A stretch of 64,000 nt of DNA, from NCBI RefSeq assembly GCF_900115865.1, contig NZ_FOXY01000001.1:186001-250000 (forward strand). Reading direction: 5' to 3'. Below are positions 16,597 through 26,137 of this stretch, one piece after another; positions within the stretch are counted from its first letter, which is position 1; the number at the start of each line of letters is the position of its first letter. The notes beneath the pieces are model-generated. The model was not told the DNA's origin, did not search any database, and worked only from the letters and a program-made list of their open reading frames with translations. A program made the translations under genes and the position numbers. This DNA is from Donghicola eburneus. Its GTDB lineage: Bacteria > Pseudomonadota > Alphaproteobacteria > Rhodobacterales > Rhodobacteraceae.

Positions 16597-17247
16597 ATGA
16601 CTGATTTCGCAAATCGCCGCACAATGATGGTGGATACGCAGGTCCGCCCCTCGGACGTGACCAAGTTTAACGTGATCGAAGCGATGCTGGCAGTTCCCCG
16701 CGAAGTCTACGTCCCCGAAGCGCGTAAAGAAGCCGCTTATATGGGGGAAAACATTGAACTGGCGGCCGACCGTGTTGTTCTGGAGCCCCGCACAACAGGC
16801 AAACTGCTGGACGCGCTCGATATCCAGCCCGATGAGCTGGTGCTCGATCTGGGCTGCGCATATGGCTATTCTGCTGCAGTCATTGCCCATCTCGCCGAGG
16901 CTGTTATCGCTGTTGAAGCCGAAGATTTCGCCAAAGAAGCCGAAGCCAACCTGAGCCAGAACGGCGTCGATAACGTCGCTGTCGTCGAAGGTGAGTTGGC
17001 GGCAGGAGCGGCCAAGCACGGTCCTTATGATGTCATCGTTATCGAAGGCGGCGTCGAGGAGTTGCCAACCGCCATCGCGGATCAGTTGAAAGAGGGCGGT
17101 CGAATCGGCTGCATCTTTCAAGAGGGCGCATTGGGCACTGTTAAAATCGGTTACAAACTGGATGGCCTGATCAATTGGCGCTATTCGTTCAATGCCGGCG
17201 CTCCGGTGTTAAAAGGATTTGCAAAACAGCCAAGCTTTGCGCTCTGA
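16597..17247 (+). CDS. Protein-L-isoaspartate O-methyltransferase-like protein
   Basis: A 216-residue protein of the PCMT/PIMT family. It has the SAM-binding glycine-rich motif [18 protein letters not shown] near residue 83, and the upstream family region [16 protein letters not shown]. The usual PIMT text (for example strongly conserved substrate-side residues) looks degenerate, so the true substrate may not be isoaspartyl protein. It directly precedes tolC, a gene order that I recall from other Rhodobacterales. The ATG at 16597 follows GAACGAAAGAGTTTAGTCC. Methyltransferase fold is confident; activity is not. Confidence 0.8.
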   Translation: MTDFANRRTMMVDTQVRPSDVTKFNVIEAMLAVPREVYVPEARKEAAYMGENIELAADRVVLEPRTTGKLLDALDIQPDELVLDLGCAYGYSAAVIAHLAEAVIAVEAEDFAKEAEANLSQNGVDNVAVVEGELAAGAAKHGPYDVIVIEGGVEELPTAIADQLKEGGRIGCIFQEGALGTVKIGYKLDGLINWRYSFNAGAPVLKGFAKQPSFAL

Positions 17248-17311
17248 ACCTTGCGGCATGGGTGTTGATTTTTAAAGATGTCCCATGCGTTAGGGGCGAA
17301 GGAGTTTGTAA

Positions 17312-18751
17312 ATGGCGGATTTTAAGAAGTACCTGCGGGGCGGCGTAGCGGCTCTCGCGCTCTCGGTTGCGGCAGCACTACCTGCAAGCGCAGATACCCT
17401 GGGAGACGCCCTGGTCAAAGCCTACAAGAATAGCGGTCTGCTGGAACAAAACCGTGCGCTGCTGCGCGCGGCGGACGAGGATGTGGCCGGCGCGGTCGCT
17501 GAACTGCGTCCCATTCTTGGATATTCGGCTGGCATTACCTCTAGCCGTGATTTCACGGTGACCGGCACAAGCACGAACCGGATTGAGACCGGCGTCGACG
17601 AGACCACGCTTGGAACGCTGGGGCTGACCGCGAGCTTGCTCCTTTACGACGGCGGCGCGTCTCGTATGGGGATTGATGTGGCCAAGGAAGCCGTCCTTGC
17701 GACCCGCCAAACACTGCGGGCGGCAGAGCAGACCGTTCTGCTAAATGCAGTGGCCGCCTACATGAACGTTCTGGCGTCGGGCCAGATCGTTACCCTGCAG
17801 CAAAATAACTTGCGTGTGCTGAGCGAACAGCTTCGTGCTGCACGTGAACGCTTTGACGTGGGCGAAATCACTCGCACTGATGTAGCGCTGTCCGAAGCGG
17901 CGCGCGCGAGCTCGAACAGCGATCTCGTGGCAGCACAGGGCGACTTGGCCGACTCGCGCGCCGGTTACATCACCGCCGTGGGCGAGGGTGCTGGCTCCGT
18001 GAGCACGCCTGGTGCATTTCCTGTCGCCGTGGACACAGTCGAAGAAGCCCTGCGCATTGCGATGCGCAGCCATCCGACGCTTCTTGCGGCGCAGCACGCA
18101 GTCACTCAGGTAGAACTTGGCGTGAAGATCGCTCAGGCGGCACGCAAGCCAGAGGTGACGCTTGGCGCGGAATTGGGACATACGCGTTTCTTGGCAGAAG
18201 ACACGGATCGCTCCGAGGGGAACTACACAAATAGTGCATCGGTTGGCTTAAACGTCACTGGCCCCATCTATTACGGCGGCGCGATTAGCTCTGCTGTGCG
18301 CCAGGCAATGGCGCGTCGCGATTCGGCGCGCGCTGAGCTGTTGCAAACGAAACTGTCGGTCGAAGAGGCCGTGCGTGTCGCGTACTCGGCGCTGACCCAA
18401 GCCCGCGCCGCCCGCGACGCGGCCGAAGAATCGATCCGTGCGAACACTGTGGCGTATCGCGGTGTCCGTGAAGAGGCTTCGCTCGGCGCGCGGACCACTC
18501 TGGACGTTCTGGATGCAGAGCAGGACCTGCTGGATGCGCGTGCATCGAGCATTACTGCAGCTGCCAATGAATATATCGCGGCCTACTCGCTGCTATCCGC
18601 TATGGGTCTGCTAAACGTGGAGTATCTGAAGCTCAACGTGCCGACCTATGATCCCGAAGCCTACTATAACACGGTCAAGAACGCGCCTGCCATGATCAAC
18701 ACCCGTGGTGAGAAGCTGGACGACGTCCTGCGCGCGATCGGCAAAAAGTAA
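17312..18751 (+). CDS. tolC: TolC-family outer membrane efflux/secretion protein
   Basis: A 479-residue outer membrane channel protein. A Sec signal (VAALALSVAAALPASA) is followed by two repeated halves of long alpha-helical, Ala/Glu-rich sequence with typical TolC text such as ERFDVGEITRTDVALSEAA and EEASLGARTTLDVLDAEQDLL. It would form the trimeric exit duct for type I secretion and multidrug pumps; the RTX proteins near the right end of the window need such a channel. The ribosome site GAAGGAG lies close upstream. A potential hairpin (GCATGGG at 17256-17262 with CCCATGC at 17282-17288) lies in the leader. Confidence 0.93.
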   Translation: MADFKKYLRGGVAALALSVAAALPASADTLGDALVKAYKNSGLLEQNRALLRAADEDVAGAVAELRPILGYSAGITSSRDFTVTGTSTNRIETGVDETTLGTLGLTASLLLYDGGASRMGIDVAKEAVLATRQTLRAAEQTVLLNAVAAYMNVLASGQIVTLQQNNLRVLSEQLRAARERFDVGEITRTDVALSEAARASSNSDLVAAQGDLADSRAGYITAVGEGAGSVSTPGAFPVAVDTVEEALRIAMRSHPTLLAAQHAVTQVELGVKIAQAARKPEVTLGAELGHTRFLAEDTDRSEGNYTNSASVGLNVTGPIYYGGAISSAVRQAMARRDSARAELLQTKLSVEEAVRVAYSALTQARAARDAAEESIRANTVAYRGVREEASLGARTTLDVLDAEQDLLDARASSITAAANEYIAAYSLLSAMGLLNVEYLKLNVPTYDPEAYYNTVKNAPAMINTRGEKLDDVLRAIGKK

Positions 18752-18824
18752 CAGTTCTGCTGGCAAACGGTTGTGAGATCGCGTGCCAGCGGCTACCCTT
18801 ACCCCAGTGTTTCGTGAGGGTTTC

Positions 18825-19496
18825 ATGTCAGAGCCAACCACCAGCGTAGATATCGAGGATGTCCTCACGTCGATCCGGCGGCTTGTGTCGGAAGAGGCGC
18901 ATGATGCTGTTCTCGATCAAGTGAAGCCTCAGCGTTCTGCAGATCGGCTGGTCTTGACACCTGCGCTGCGGATTGCAGACGCAGAGACGCCGCCCGAGGC
19001 TGCTGAGGGCACTGACGACAGCGGACCGGACATACCCCCAGCCGAGCATGAAGATGTCGCTGAGGCGCCGCTTCTGCTCAACCGTGGGCCCTCTGACAAT
19101 CTGTCGATCAATCACAAGATTTCGTCACTCAGCGCTGCGGTCAGCCGAGCCGCTGAGGAGTACGAGCCCGAAGAGGGCGACATGTTTGGGGGACTCTCCA
19201 AAACGCCGCTGCCGTGGGCCGAAACACATCCCAACGACCCGCTGTCCGGCAGGGCCGAAGGGGAAGACGCCTCTGACATGGATGGCGATGCATTTGAGGA
19301 CGAGACGATCGACGATCATGACGATACAGCGAGCGGCAGTCTCGTTGGCCTGAACGAGGACATGCTGCGTGCCATGGTGGCTCAGATTGTCCGCGAAGAA
19401 CTGCAGGGCGAGATGGGCGAGCGTATCACGCGCAACGTCCGCAAGTTGATCCGACGCGAAATCAACCGTGCGCTGGCGATCCAAGACCTCGCCTGA
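18825..19496 (+). CDS. PopZ-like (DUF2497-type) polar organising protein
   Basis: A 223-residue acidic protein. The N-terminus MSEPTTSVDIEDVLTSIRRL matches the short N-terminal helix of PopZ/DUF2497 proteins. A long disordered acidic Pro/Glu/Asp-rich middle follows, then a C-terminal helical block (LRAMVAQIVREELQGEMGER and NVRKLIRREINRAL) that resembles the oligomerisation region. PopZ forms polar condensates that anchor chromosome origins in Caulobacter, where popZ also follows a tolC-type gene. That shared order supports the call. The ATG at 18825 with GTGAGGG upstream is preferred over an in-frame start 42 bases earlier. Function in this organism is inferred. Confidence 0.6.
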   Translation: MSEPTTSVDIEDVLTSIRRLVSEEAHDAVLDQVKPQRSADRLVLTPALRIADAETPPEAAEGTDDSGPDIPPAEHEDVAEAPLLLNRGPSDNLSINHKISSLSAAVSRAAEEYEPEEGDMFGGLSKTPLPWAETHPNDPLSGRAEGEDASDMDGDAFEDETIDDHDDTASGSLVGLNEDMLRAMVAQIVREELQGEMGERITRNVRKLIRREINRALAIQDLA

Positions 19497-19519
19497 AGTG
19501 ATCCTGATTTAAATAAACG

Positions 19520-19543
19520 AGAGCGCTCCGGCGCTCTTTTTTT
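19520..19543 (+). terminator. Rho-independent terminator after the PopZ-like gene
   Basis: The stem AGAGCGC pairs with GCGCTCT around the loop TCCG, followed directly by a run of seven T. It lies 24 bases after the stop codon. Confidence 0.88.
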
Positions 19544-19580
19544 ATAGCGTGGATCTTCCAAGGCGGGGCAGGGCGGAATA

Positions 19581-19613
19581 AAAAAGGGTGCGCCCGGTGC
19601 GCACCCTTTTTTT
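19581..19613. terminator. Bidirectional terminator between convergent genes
   Basis: An 8-bp perfect stem (GGGTGCGC at 19586-19593 with GCGCACCC at 19599-19606) is flanked by an A-run on the left and a T-run on the right. It can therefore end transcripts from both sides, here the PopZ-like gene and the minus-strand small gene. Confidence 0.85.
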
Positions 19614-19637
19614 ATCGGGGATATCAGAAAGCCGGAG

Positions 19638-19961
19638 TTATGCGGCGTCCAGATGCATTACGGCAGCGTTGCGACGCTCGCTCTCTTCGCGCGACAGCGC
19701 AACAGAGGTACGAACACCCTTGGCAACGAATTCCATCAGGCCAGAGACAACGCGTTCGCTGGGGTCGATCCCTGCGCAGGACAACACTTCGCGCCCATCA
19801 CGCGAACGTGCCCAACGTGCGATTTGCTCGGGCCCATTGCCGTATTTTTTATCATCGGCGATGGCATCATCTAGAGCCGCCAACACAACAGCGGCAAAAA
19901 GTTTGCGTGCACGGTTGCCCTGTTCATTACTGTAGGCCGTGCCGTCAACGAAATCTTTCAT
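19638..19961 (-). CDS. Conserved small protein, DUF6280-like
   Basis: A 107-residue soluble protein starting MKDFVDGTAYSNEQGNRARK, with ATG at 19961 preceded by AAGGAC. It is rich in helices, contains LFAAVVLAALDDAIADD and a central IARWARSRDGREVLSCAGID, and has no membrane segment or known catalytic motif. From memory it resembles a highly conserved Rhodobacterales family labelled DUF6280; I cannot check this. An in-frame upstream extension to 20072 lacks conserved character. It is a single gene between two terminator regions. Function unknown. Confidence 0.7.
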   Translation of the reverse strand: MKDFVDGTAYSNEQGNRARKLFAAVVLAALDDAIADDKKYGNGPEQIARWARSRDGREVLSCAGIDPSERVVSGLMEFVAKGVRTSVALSREESERRNAAVMHLDAA

Positions 19962-20174
19962 GATTCGTCCTTGTTGTTTCGATCTTGCGTCTTGGGGCGT
20001 GGCGCGCTTTATGACGTAATTATGTCGATTCTGGCAACCTGTTTTTGAATGCCTGCTATGCATTTTGTGCATAGCTTCAACATGTATATGGCGCGTCTAC
20101 TACGCTTGCTTTGGTCTTGAGCCCCAGATATAGGGATCAAAATCCTAATATCAACCGTCCTGCAAGGTAGTCTT

Positions 20175-20738
20175 ATGCCCAAGATCAACGGTAACGAAAT
20201 CCGTCCCGGCTATGTACTGGAACACAATGGCGGCCTTTGGGGCGCTGTCAAAGTCGATCACGTCAAACCCGGCAAGGGCGGCGCATTCGCTCAGGTCGAG
20301 ATGAAGAACCTGCGCAACGGCTCTAAGCTGAACGAACGTTTCCGCAGCGCCGACAAAGTCGAGCGTGTGCGTCTGGAGCAGAAAGACCAGCAGTTCTTGT
20401 ATGAGTCCGACGGCATGCTGGTGTTCATGGATGCAGAGACCTATGACCAGATCGAGCTGCCCGCTGACATCCTTGGTGATCGCCGTCCCTTCCTTCAGGA
20501 TGGCATGACCATCGTCGTGGAATTCTACGAAAGCGAAGCGCTGAACGCGACTCTTCCCCAGAAGGTCCAGTGCAAGATCGAAGAGACCGAGCCGGTTGTC
20601 AAAGGCCAGACCGCAGCGAACAGCTTCAAGCCAGCGATCTTGGACAATGGTGTCAAGGTGATGGTGCCTCCCTTCGTCGGTCAGGACGAAGAGATCATCG
20701 TGAATACCGAAACCATGGAATACGTCGAACGCGCATAA
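20175..20738 (+). CDS. efp: Elongation factor P
   Basis: A 187-residue translation factor with the three beta-barrel domains of EF-P. Lys34 in the loop VKPGKGGAF is the position that is beta-lysylated by EpmA in many bacteria. The family signature is complete, from [12 protein letters not shown] to the C-terminal oligonucleotide-binding-like domain ending [18 protein letters not shown] rescues ribosomes stalled at polyproline. No modification enzyme gene is in the window. The gene appears monocistronic, preceded by an AT-rich spacer and followed by hairpins. Confidence 0.97.
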   Translation: MPKINGNEIRPGYVLEHNGGLWGAVKVDHVKPGKGGAFAQVEMKNLRNGSKLNERFRSADKVERVRLEQKDQQFLYESDGMLVFMDAETYDQIELPADILGDRRPFLQDGMTIVVEFYESEALNATLPQKVQCKIEETEPVVKGQTAANSFKPAILDNGVKVMVPPFVGQDEEIIVNTETMEYVERA

Positions 20739-20788
20739 GAAAAGCGGCCCGTTTCGGGGCCGCTCTGAACGCATTTAGATAAATGAGG

Positions 20789-20818
20789 CCCGCCTGAAGT
20801 GCTCAGGCGGGTCTTTCT
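20789..20818. terminator. Terminator-like hairpin between efp and the universal stress gene
   Basis: A 9-bp perfect stem (CCCGCCTGA at 20789-20797 with TCAGGCGGG at 20803-20811) is followed by TCTTTCTT. A further 8-bp hairpin (AGCGGCCC at 20743-20750 with GGGCCGCT at 20757-20764) sits just after the efp stop but has no T-run. The region separates convergent genes. Confidence 0.7.
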
Positions 20819-21675
20819 TATTTCATCAGCACGATTGGCACTTTGCAGCTGCGGATCATTTCGGTGGTGGTCGAGCCGATGATCATGCTGCGAATGCGCG
20901 AATGGCCATAGGCGCCCATGACCAGCAGGTCGTAGCCTTCGTGGTCGGTCATATCGCCAAGCACGTGGTCAGGGCTGCCCTGCACGATCTTGGTGGTCGC
21001 GGTGTGGCCGCCAGCGGCCAGTGTGGCCGCAGCGCTGTCCAGATCGGCGCGCAGGCTATCGCTCTCGGTGCCGACAGTCACGACGGTCACGTCTAGGCCC
21101 GCAAACAGCGGGTCGCGCGCAACTGTGTCGATTGCCTTCATCGAGGAGACGCCACCATCATAGGCGATCAGGACCTTCTTGGGCTCTGAGTAGGCGCGGT
21201 TGGCAACGAAAACGGGCTTCGAGGTCGCACGCACGATCCGCTCTAGGTTCGAGCCAAGGTGCAGTTTGGCGAAATCCGCCGCCTCTCCGCGTTTGCCAAT
21301 CGCCAGCATTGAGGCGCTGGCTTCGCGCTCTGACACGGTATCGATCAAGTCACCGCTACGCAGGCGGGTGCTGACTGTGATTTCACCGTGCTGTTCCACG
21401 ATGGCTTTGCCGTCCTCTAGGATGGCGCGGCCCGTGGCTTGCGCCAGCTTGTTGCGCTGCGCGTCCAGCGAGCTCAGCTCTTCGAGCAGGGCGGTGCGGG
21501 CCCCCAGACGGATCGAGCCGGACAGGTCTTGCTCGGCGCCGCCCTCGCGGCGACCAAGCACGTGTGTCAGTTCGACCGAGGCCGCGCTGCGGGCTGCGAT
21601 CCAACCCACATAATGGCACAGGCTTTCCGAGTAGGCCGAGCCGTCGATCAGGGCGAGGATGTTAGAATTGCTCAT
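20818..21675 (-). CDS. Tandem universal stress protein (UspA)
   Basis: A 285-residue protein with two UspA domains. The first half (from NILALIDGSAYSE) has a degenerate nucleotide motif (GKRGEAADFAKLHLGS). The second half (from VLIAYDGGVSSMKA) ends with a standard ATP-binding motif, GAYGHSRIRSMIIGSTT. Such proteins modulate stress survival or transporter activity. The gene lies 12 bases after a SulP transporter gene on the same strand, a pairing suggesting that the Usp domain regulates or reports on the transporter; this is inference. Confidence 0.92.
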   Translation of the reverse strand: MSNSNILALIDGSAYSESLCHYVGWIAARSAASVELTHVLGRREGGAEQDLSGSIRLGARTALLEELSSLDAQRNKLAQATGRAILEDGKAIVEQHGEITVSTRLRSGDLIDTVSEREASASMLAIGKRGEAADFAKLHLGSNLERIVRATSKPVFVANRAYSEPKKVLIAYDGGVSSMKAIDTVARDPLFAGLDVTVVTVGTESDSLRADLDSAAATLAAGGHTATTKIVQGSPDHVLGDMTDHEGYDLLVMGAYGHSRIRSMIIGSTTTEMIRSCKVPIVLMK

Positions 21676-21687
21676 CTGGTCCGCTCC

Positions 21688-23175
21688 TTAGTGCGACATC
21701 AACTTGTCCATGCCGCCCGGTTTGTCGTGCAGCGCCAGACGGTCAACGATGGTTTGCGAGGCGTCATTCAGGCCAAGGATTTCGACCTCTGCGCCCTCAC
21801 GGCGGAACTTGAGCACAGCCATGTCCAGCACCGCAACCGACGAAATGTCCCAGATGTGGGCATGGGTGACGTCGATGGTGACTTTTTCCAGCGCTTCGCG
21901 GAAGTCGAACGCCTTCATGAAGTCTTCGGCAGAGGCAAAGAACAGCTGTCCTTCGACGTGGTAGGTGCGGGCGCGGCCATCTGCGGACAGCTCGGAGCGA
22001 ACGCGGAACAGTTGCGAAATCTTCCACGCAAAGAAGATGCCCGACAGCAGCACACCGGTCAGCACGCCAATCGCCAAGTTGTGGGTCCAGACCACGACGA
22101 CGACAGTTGCCACCATCACGATTGAGGATGAGGCAGGGTGTTCCCGCAGATCCTTGATCGAGGACCAGCTGAACGTACCAACCGACACCATGATCATGAT
22201 CGCCACAAGTGCGGGCATCGGGATCAGGCCGACCCAGTCGCCAAGCACCACGCAGAAAATCAGCAGCATCACACCGGCAAAGGCACAGGACAGACGGCCA
22301 CGACCACCGGATTTGACGTTGATCATCGACTGGCCGATCATAGCACACCCTGCCATGCCGCCGATAAACCCGGTGCAGAAGTTCGCGACGCCTTGGCCGA
22401 TGCATTCCTGATTGCGGTCCGAGGTGGTGTCGGTCAGATCGTCCACCAAGTTCTGGGTCATGAGCGATTCCAGCAGGCCCACAGCGGCCACCGCGGCAGC
22501 GTAGGGGAATACAATCTGCAAAGTCTCTAGGTTCAGCGGAACATCAGGCAGCAGGAACACGGGCAGGGTGTCGGGCAGAGCGCCCATGTCGGACACTGTA
22601 CGCACGTCCCAGCCAAAGAGGATCGCGGCTGCTGTCAGAACCAAAATGTTCACCAGCGGTGACGGCACCGCTTTGGTCACGTACGGGAACAGGTAGATGA
22701 TCGCGAGGCCCGCAACGACCAGCGGGAAGGTCAGAAACGGCACATTGGACGGATCCAACTCGGGCAACTGCGCGAGGAAAATCAGGATCGCCAGCGCGTT
22801 CACAAAGCCCGTCATCACAGATCGCGACACGAACCGCATCACAAAACCAAGTCGGGCAAAGCCTGCTATCACCTGCAGCACACCGGCCAAGATTGTTGCG
22901 GCCAGCAGGTACTCAAGACCGTGATCGCGGACCAGCGTAACCATCAGAACCGCAGTCGCGGCGGTGGCGGCGCTGATCATGCCGGGGCGCCCGCCGACGA
23001 TGGCGGTCAGAACGGCGATCGAGAAAGAGGCATAGAGACCCACTTTGGGGTCGACACCTGCGATAATGGAAAAGGCGATGGCTTCGGGGATCAGCGCAAG
23101 GGCAACGACAAGGCCCGACAAAAGGTCGGCGCGCACATTGCCGAACCATTGCTGGCGATAGGCGGTCAAGTTCAT
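21688..23175 (-). CDS. SulP-family anion transporter with STAS domain
   Basis: A 495-residue membrane transporter from the ATG at 23175 ([10 protein letters not shown]). About ten to twelve hydrophobic segments carry the SulP signature region [31 protein letters not shown], here given in part only: the ALIPEAIAF and GVDPKVGLY elements. A C-terminal STAS domain (about 395-495) follows, with [19 protein letters not shown]. Family members move sulfate, bicarbonate or other anions; sequence reading does not decide which. An in-frame upstream start at 23256 adds a proline-rich segment that is unlikely to be used. The following gene encodes a universal stress protein. Confidence 0.9.
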   Translation of the reverse strand: MNLTAYRQQWFGNVRADLLSGLVVALALIPEAIAFSIIAGVDPKVGLYASFSIAVLTAIVGGRPGMISAATAATAVLMVTLVRDHGLEYLLAATILAGVLQVIAGFARLGFVMRFVSRSVMTGFVNALAILIFLAQLPELDPSNVPFLTFPLVVAGLAIIYLFPYVTKAVPSPLVNILVLTAAAILFGWDVRTVSDMGALPDTLPVFLLPDVPLNLETLQIVFPYAAAVAAVGLLESLMTQNLVDDLTDTTSDRNQECIGQGVANFCTGFIGGMAGCAMIGQSMINVKSGGRGRLSCAFAGVMLLIFCVVLGDWVGLIPMPALVAIMIMVSVGTFSWSSIKDLREHPASSSIVMVATVVVVVWTHNLAIGVLTGVLLSGIFFAWKISQLFRVRSELSADGRARTYHVEGQLFFASAEDFMKAFDFREALEKVTIDVTHAHIWDISSVAVLDMAVLKFRREGAEVEILGLNDASQTIVDRLALHDKPGGMDKLMSH

Positions 23176-23305
23176 CTCGTGTCCGATTGTTCTGGTCCGG
23201 CCCCGCTGCGGGGGCCAGAACGGTGGCAGTTGATTGGCGCTAACGGGCCAAGGCACTTGCCGCGCGTTATAGAGACTTAAGACAAAGGAACAACCGCCCC
23301 GAACT

Positions 23306-24058
23306 TTATCCCACGGACTGTGGCATAGAAATCTGCGCAGAGTCGGCGCTCAAGGCGCCATTTGCACGGTCAAAGCGCAGATATGCGATGGCTTGGCTGC
23401 CTGACTGGGTAAACAGCGTGCCGGCTGTTTTGCCGTCCTCGGTTTTGATTTCGGAGCCAACAGGGGCGCTGCCGTAGACGTCCACTGTCACCAAACCTTT
23501 GCGCAGTTCTGTTTTGTGCTTCATGCGGGCGGTGACCTCTTGGCCCACATAGCACCCCTTTTTGAAGTCGACGCCGTTCAGACGCTCGAAACCCGCTTCG
23601 AGGATGAAGGTATCGCCAGTCAGTTCGATCCCGCTCTCCGGGATGCAGTGCGCCACGCGGATTGCGTCCCAGTCCGAGCCATCGTCGCCTTCGGTCTCGC
23701 CATAAAGACGCCAGCCAAGGGCAGGGTGGCGGGGATCCTCGACGGCGCCCTCTGGCGCCTCGCCAGTGCCACGCTGTACCTTGAGAGGGCTCTCGCTGAT
23801 CTGCGCATCGGCGCGAAGTTTGTACATGTTCAGTCGCTGAACCAAGCCCGCCGCCAGAGGCTCTGCCACGTCCAGCAGGATTGCATCGCCGTGGGCCACC
23901 AGCAGGAAGTCGGCCAGATATTTCCCCTGCGGGGTCAGAATAGCCGTGTACATCGCGCCGTCCTTGAGACGGGCCATGTCATTGGTCACAATGTTCTGCA
24001 GAAAATCGCGGGCGTCGGGGCCGGTGATCTCGTAAATCTTGCGGGCGTGCTCTGGCAT
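23306..24058 (-). CDS. ygfZ: Folate-binding protein YgfZ
   Basis: A 250-residue member of the GcvT-like YgfZ/IBA57 family, which supports maturation or repair of [4Fe-4S] proteins using tetrahydrofolate. The diagnostic motif KGCYVGQE (about residue 178) with its conserved Cys is present, followed by VTARMKHK. This housekeeping role fits an iron-sulfur-rich organism with complex I and formate dehydrogenase. It starts at ATG 24058, preceded by AAAGGAGTTCCC. The phosphatase gene lies 51 bases upstream on the same strand. Confidence 0.9.
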   Translation of the reverse strand: MPEHARKIYEITGPDARDFLQNIVTNDMARLKDGAMYTAILTPQGKYLADFLLVAHGDAILLDVAEPLAAGLVQRLNMYKLRADAQISESPLKVQRGTGEAPEGAVEDPRHPALGWRLYGETEGDDGSDWDAIRVAHCIPESGIELTGDTFILEAGFERLNGVDFKKGCYVGQEVTARMKHKTELRKGLVTVDVYGSAPVGSEIKTEDGKTAGTLFTQSGSQAIAYLRFDRANGALSADSAQISMPQSVG

Positions 24059-24109
24059 GGGAACTCCTTTGCGCCAGAGGTAGGCGCAAAGATGCCCGAG
24101 TAAAAGACC

Positions 24110-24802
24110 TTAGCGCTCGAACATTGGCGTTGCGTTGAACTTCTTTTGCAAGCCTTTGTAGTCGTAGTCCGTCTGCACCCACTCGCGGAAGGGGATGTGC
24201 CCTTTGGTGTTGATCCGCTCTTCGTAAGCGTCCAGCACGTGATCCAAGATGCCGGTCTTGGTGTAGCGCTGGTGAAAGTACTTCCACGCCAGCATCTTCT
24301 TGGCTTCGGCAACAGGCGCGTTTTCCTGATCCAGCAGGTAGATCGCACTGGCAAAGCCTGCGCGGTCTGCACCGGATTTGCAGTGCATGACAAAAGGGCG
24401 CTCGATCGTGTCAAACGTCTCCAGCACTTCCATGATCCGCTCGGGGCGCGGGGCCTTGCGGGCATAGAGCTTGCGATTGATCAGGGTCATCCCCAGTGCG
24501 TCGGTCGCCTCTTTCTCAAAAAGGTAGTGGGCATAGGTGTCCACGCCGCGCAAATTCAGCACCGTATTAATGCCGCGTTTCTTGAACTTCTTCAGGCGGT
24601 AGGGGTCGGGTTGGTTAGAACGCCACACGCCGGGGGCGATTTCGAACTCGTTGGTCCACAGGTAACGCAGGAACATATGGTCGATGAACTGCAGGTGCAT
24701 GTGCGCCGTGAACCGCTTGTACGGCGTCGAGATGTCGTCCCCGAAGGAATTGCGGAACCGCACTTCGAGGTCGAAGATCCAGTCTTTGATCTTTTTCAAC
24801 AT
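24110..24802 (-). CDS. Dual-specificity/tyrosine phosphatase-like protein
   Basis: A 230-residue protein with the Cys-x5-Arg phosphatase loop HCKSGADRAGFA (near residue 138) and a preceding general-acid region YARKAPRPERI. The segment INTVLNLRG is typical of DSP-like bacterial phosphatases. It has no signal peptide or membrane segment. Similar alphaproteobacterial genes are often near lipid A or envelope genes, but the neighbour here is ygfZ. Substrate unknown. Confidence 0.82.
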   Translation of the reverse strand: MLKKIKDWIFDLEVRFRNSFGDDISTPYKRFTAHMHLQFIDHMFLRYLWTNEFEIAPGVWRSNQPDPYRLKKFKKRGINTVLNLRGVDTYAHYLFEKEATDALGMTLINRKLYARKAPRPERIMEVLETFDTIERPFVMHCKSGADRAGFASAIYLLDQENAPVAEAKKMLAWKYFHQRYTKTGILDHVLDAYEERINTKGHIPFREWVQTDYDYKGLQKKFNATPMFER

Positions 24803-24931
24803 TCTTTACCGTCCTGAATTCCAAGCCACGTTGCCCTATCGCCTAACATGTGTCGAGGCAAGAGGTTGGGGGGAATTGACGTTATGACTTCTGAGACTAA
24901 GGTCGCGGGACATTATTATACGGAGCCTGTC

Positions 24932-26128
24932 ATGAGTCTTGCGAACGGTCGTTCCCACCTTGCTATCCCCGGTCCTTCGATCATGCCGGACCGCGTGTTG
25001 CAGGCGATGCACCAACCCGCTCCGAATATCTACGAAGGCGCTTTGGTCGAGCTGACCGCCGGATTGGTCCCCGATTTGAAATGGGTCGCTGGCACAGAGC
25101 ACCACGTTGCCATGTATATATCTAACGGTCATGGCGTTTGGGAGGCCGCGCTGGCGAATACTGTCGCGCCGGGAGAAAAGGTACTGGTGCCGTCCTGTGG
25201 CCGGTTCGGTCACGGATGGGCGGAATTCGCGACCCGCATGGGGATCGAGGTCGAGTTGATCGATTTCGGCAAACGCGCGCCGATGGACCTAGAGGTCGTG
25301 GGCCGCGCGCTCGAGGCGGACAAGGATCACAAGATCAAAGCCGTTCTGGCGACCCACGTGGATACCTCGTCCTCTGTGCTGAATGACATTCCGGCTCTAC
25401 GCAAACTGATAGACGATCTGGGGCATCCGGCGATGCTGTGGGCTGACTGCGTCGCGTCCATGGGCTGTGACCGGTTCGAGATGGACGCATGGGGCGTCGA
25501 TCTGGCCATCACCGCCAGCCAGAAGGGCTTGATGACCCCGCCCGGTATGGCTTTCATATTCTTCTCGCCCAAGGCGCAGGCCGCCCGCGAGGGGATGAAG
25601 ATGGTCTCGCCCCACTGGGACTGGAACGCGCGCGCCTTCCCGCAGATGTTCTATGAATTCTTTGGGGGTACCGCGCCGACGCACCACCTGTTCGCGTTGC
25701 GCGAAGCCCTGAACATGATGCGCGAGGAAGGGCTCGAGTCGATTTGGAAGCGTCACGACGTTCTGGCTCGCGCCCTTTGGGCGGCTGCGGACGTCTGGGG
25801 GCAAGACGGTCCGATGGAGTTGAACATCGCCGACCCCGCCTGCCGGAGTCGCGCGGTGACCTCTTTGCGGTTGGAAAGCCCGAACGCGACTGCGTTGCGT
25901 GACTGGGTCTCCGCGAACGCGGGTGTAACTTTAGGGATCGGCCTCGGGATGGTCGAGATGGGTGATCCCGCGTGGCACGGGTTCTTCCGCGTCGGCCACA
26001 TGGGGCACCTGAACGCTCACGGCATGATGGGTGTGATCGGCGTGATGGAAGCGGGGCTTCAAGCCCTGCAAATTCCGCACACTGGCGGGGCCGTGGCCGC
26101 CGCCGCAGGCGTCATCGCCAAAGGCTAA
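24932..26128 (+). CDS. Class V aminotransferase (alanine/serine-glyoxylate type)
   Basis: A 398-residue PLP enzyme. The N-terminus (HLAIPGPSIMPDRVLQAM) is typical of the serine/alanine-glyoxylate group. ATHVDTSSSVLNDI and LWADCVASMGCDRFEMD hold cofactor-binding residues, and the Schiff-base Lys is in TASQKGLMTPPG. The start at 24932 has GGAG eight bases upstream; in-frame ATG at 24884 would add 16 residues. Likely reactions are serine or alanine with glyoxylate, feeding one-carbon or photorespiration-like salvage; the amino donor is not resolved by sequence. Confidence 0.85.
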   Translation: MSLANGRSHLAIPGPSIMPDRVLQAMHQPAPNIYEGALVELTAGLVPDLKWVAGTEHHVAMYISNGHGVWEAALANTVAPGEKVLVPSCGRFGHGWAEFATRMGIEVELIDFGKRAPMDLEVVGRALEADKDHKIKAVLATHVDTSSSVLNDIPALRKLIDDLGHPAMLWADCVASMGCDRFEMDAWGVDLAITASQKGLMTPPGMAFIFFSPKAQAAREGMKMVSPHWDWNARAFPQMFYEFFGGTAPTHHLFALREALNMMREEGLESIWKRHDVLARALWAAADVWGQDGPMELNIADPACRSRAVTSLRLESPNATALRDWVSANAGVTLGIGLGMVEMGDPAWHGFFRVGHMGHLNAHGMMGVIGVMEAGLQALQIPHTGGAVAAAAGVIAKG

Positions 26129-26137
26129 CGGAGTGGG

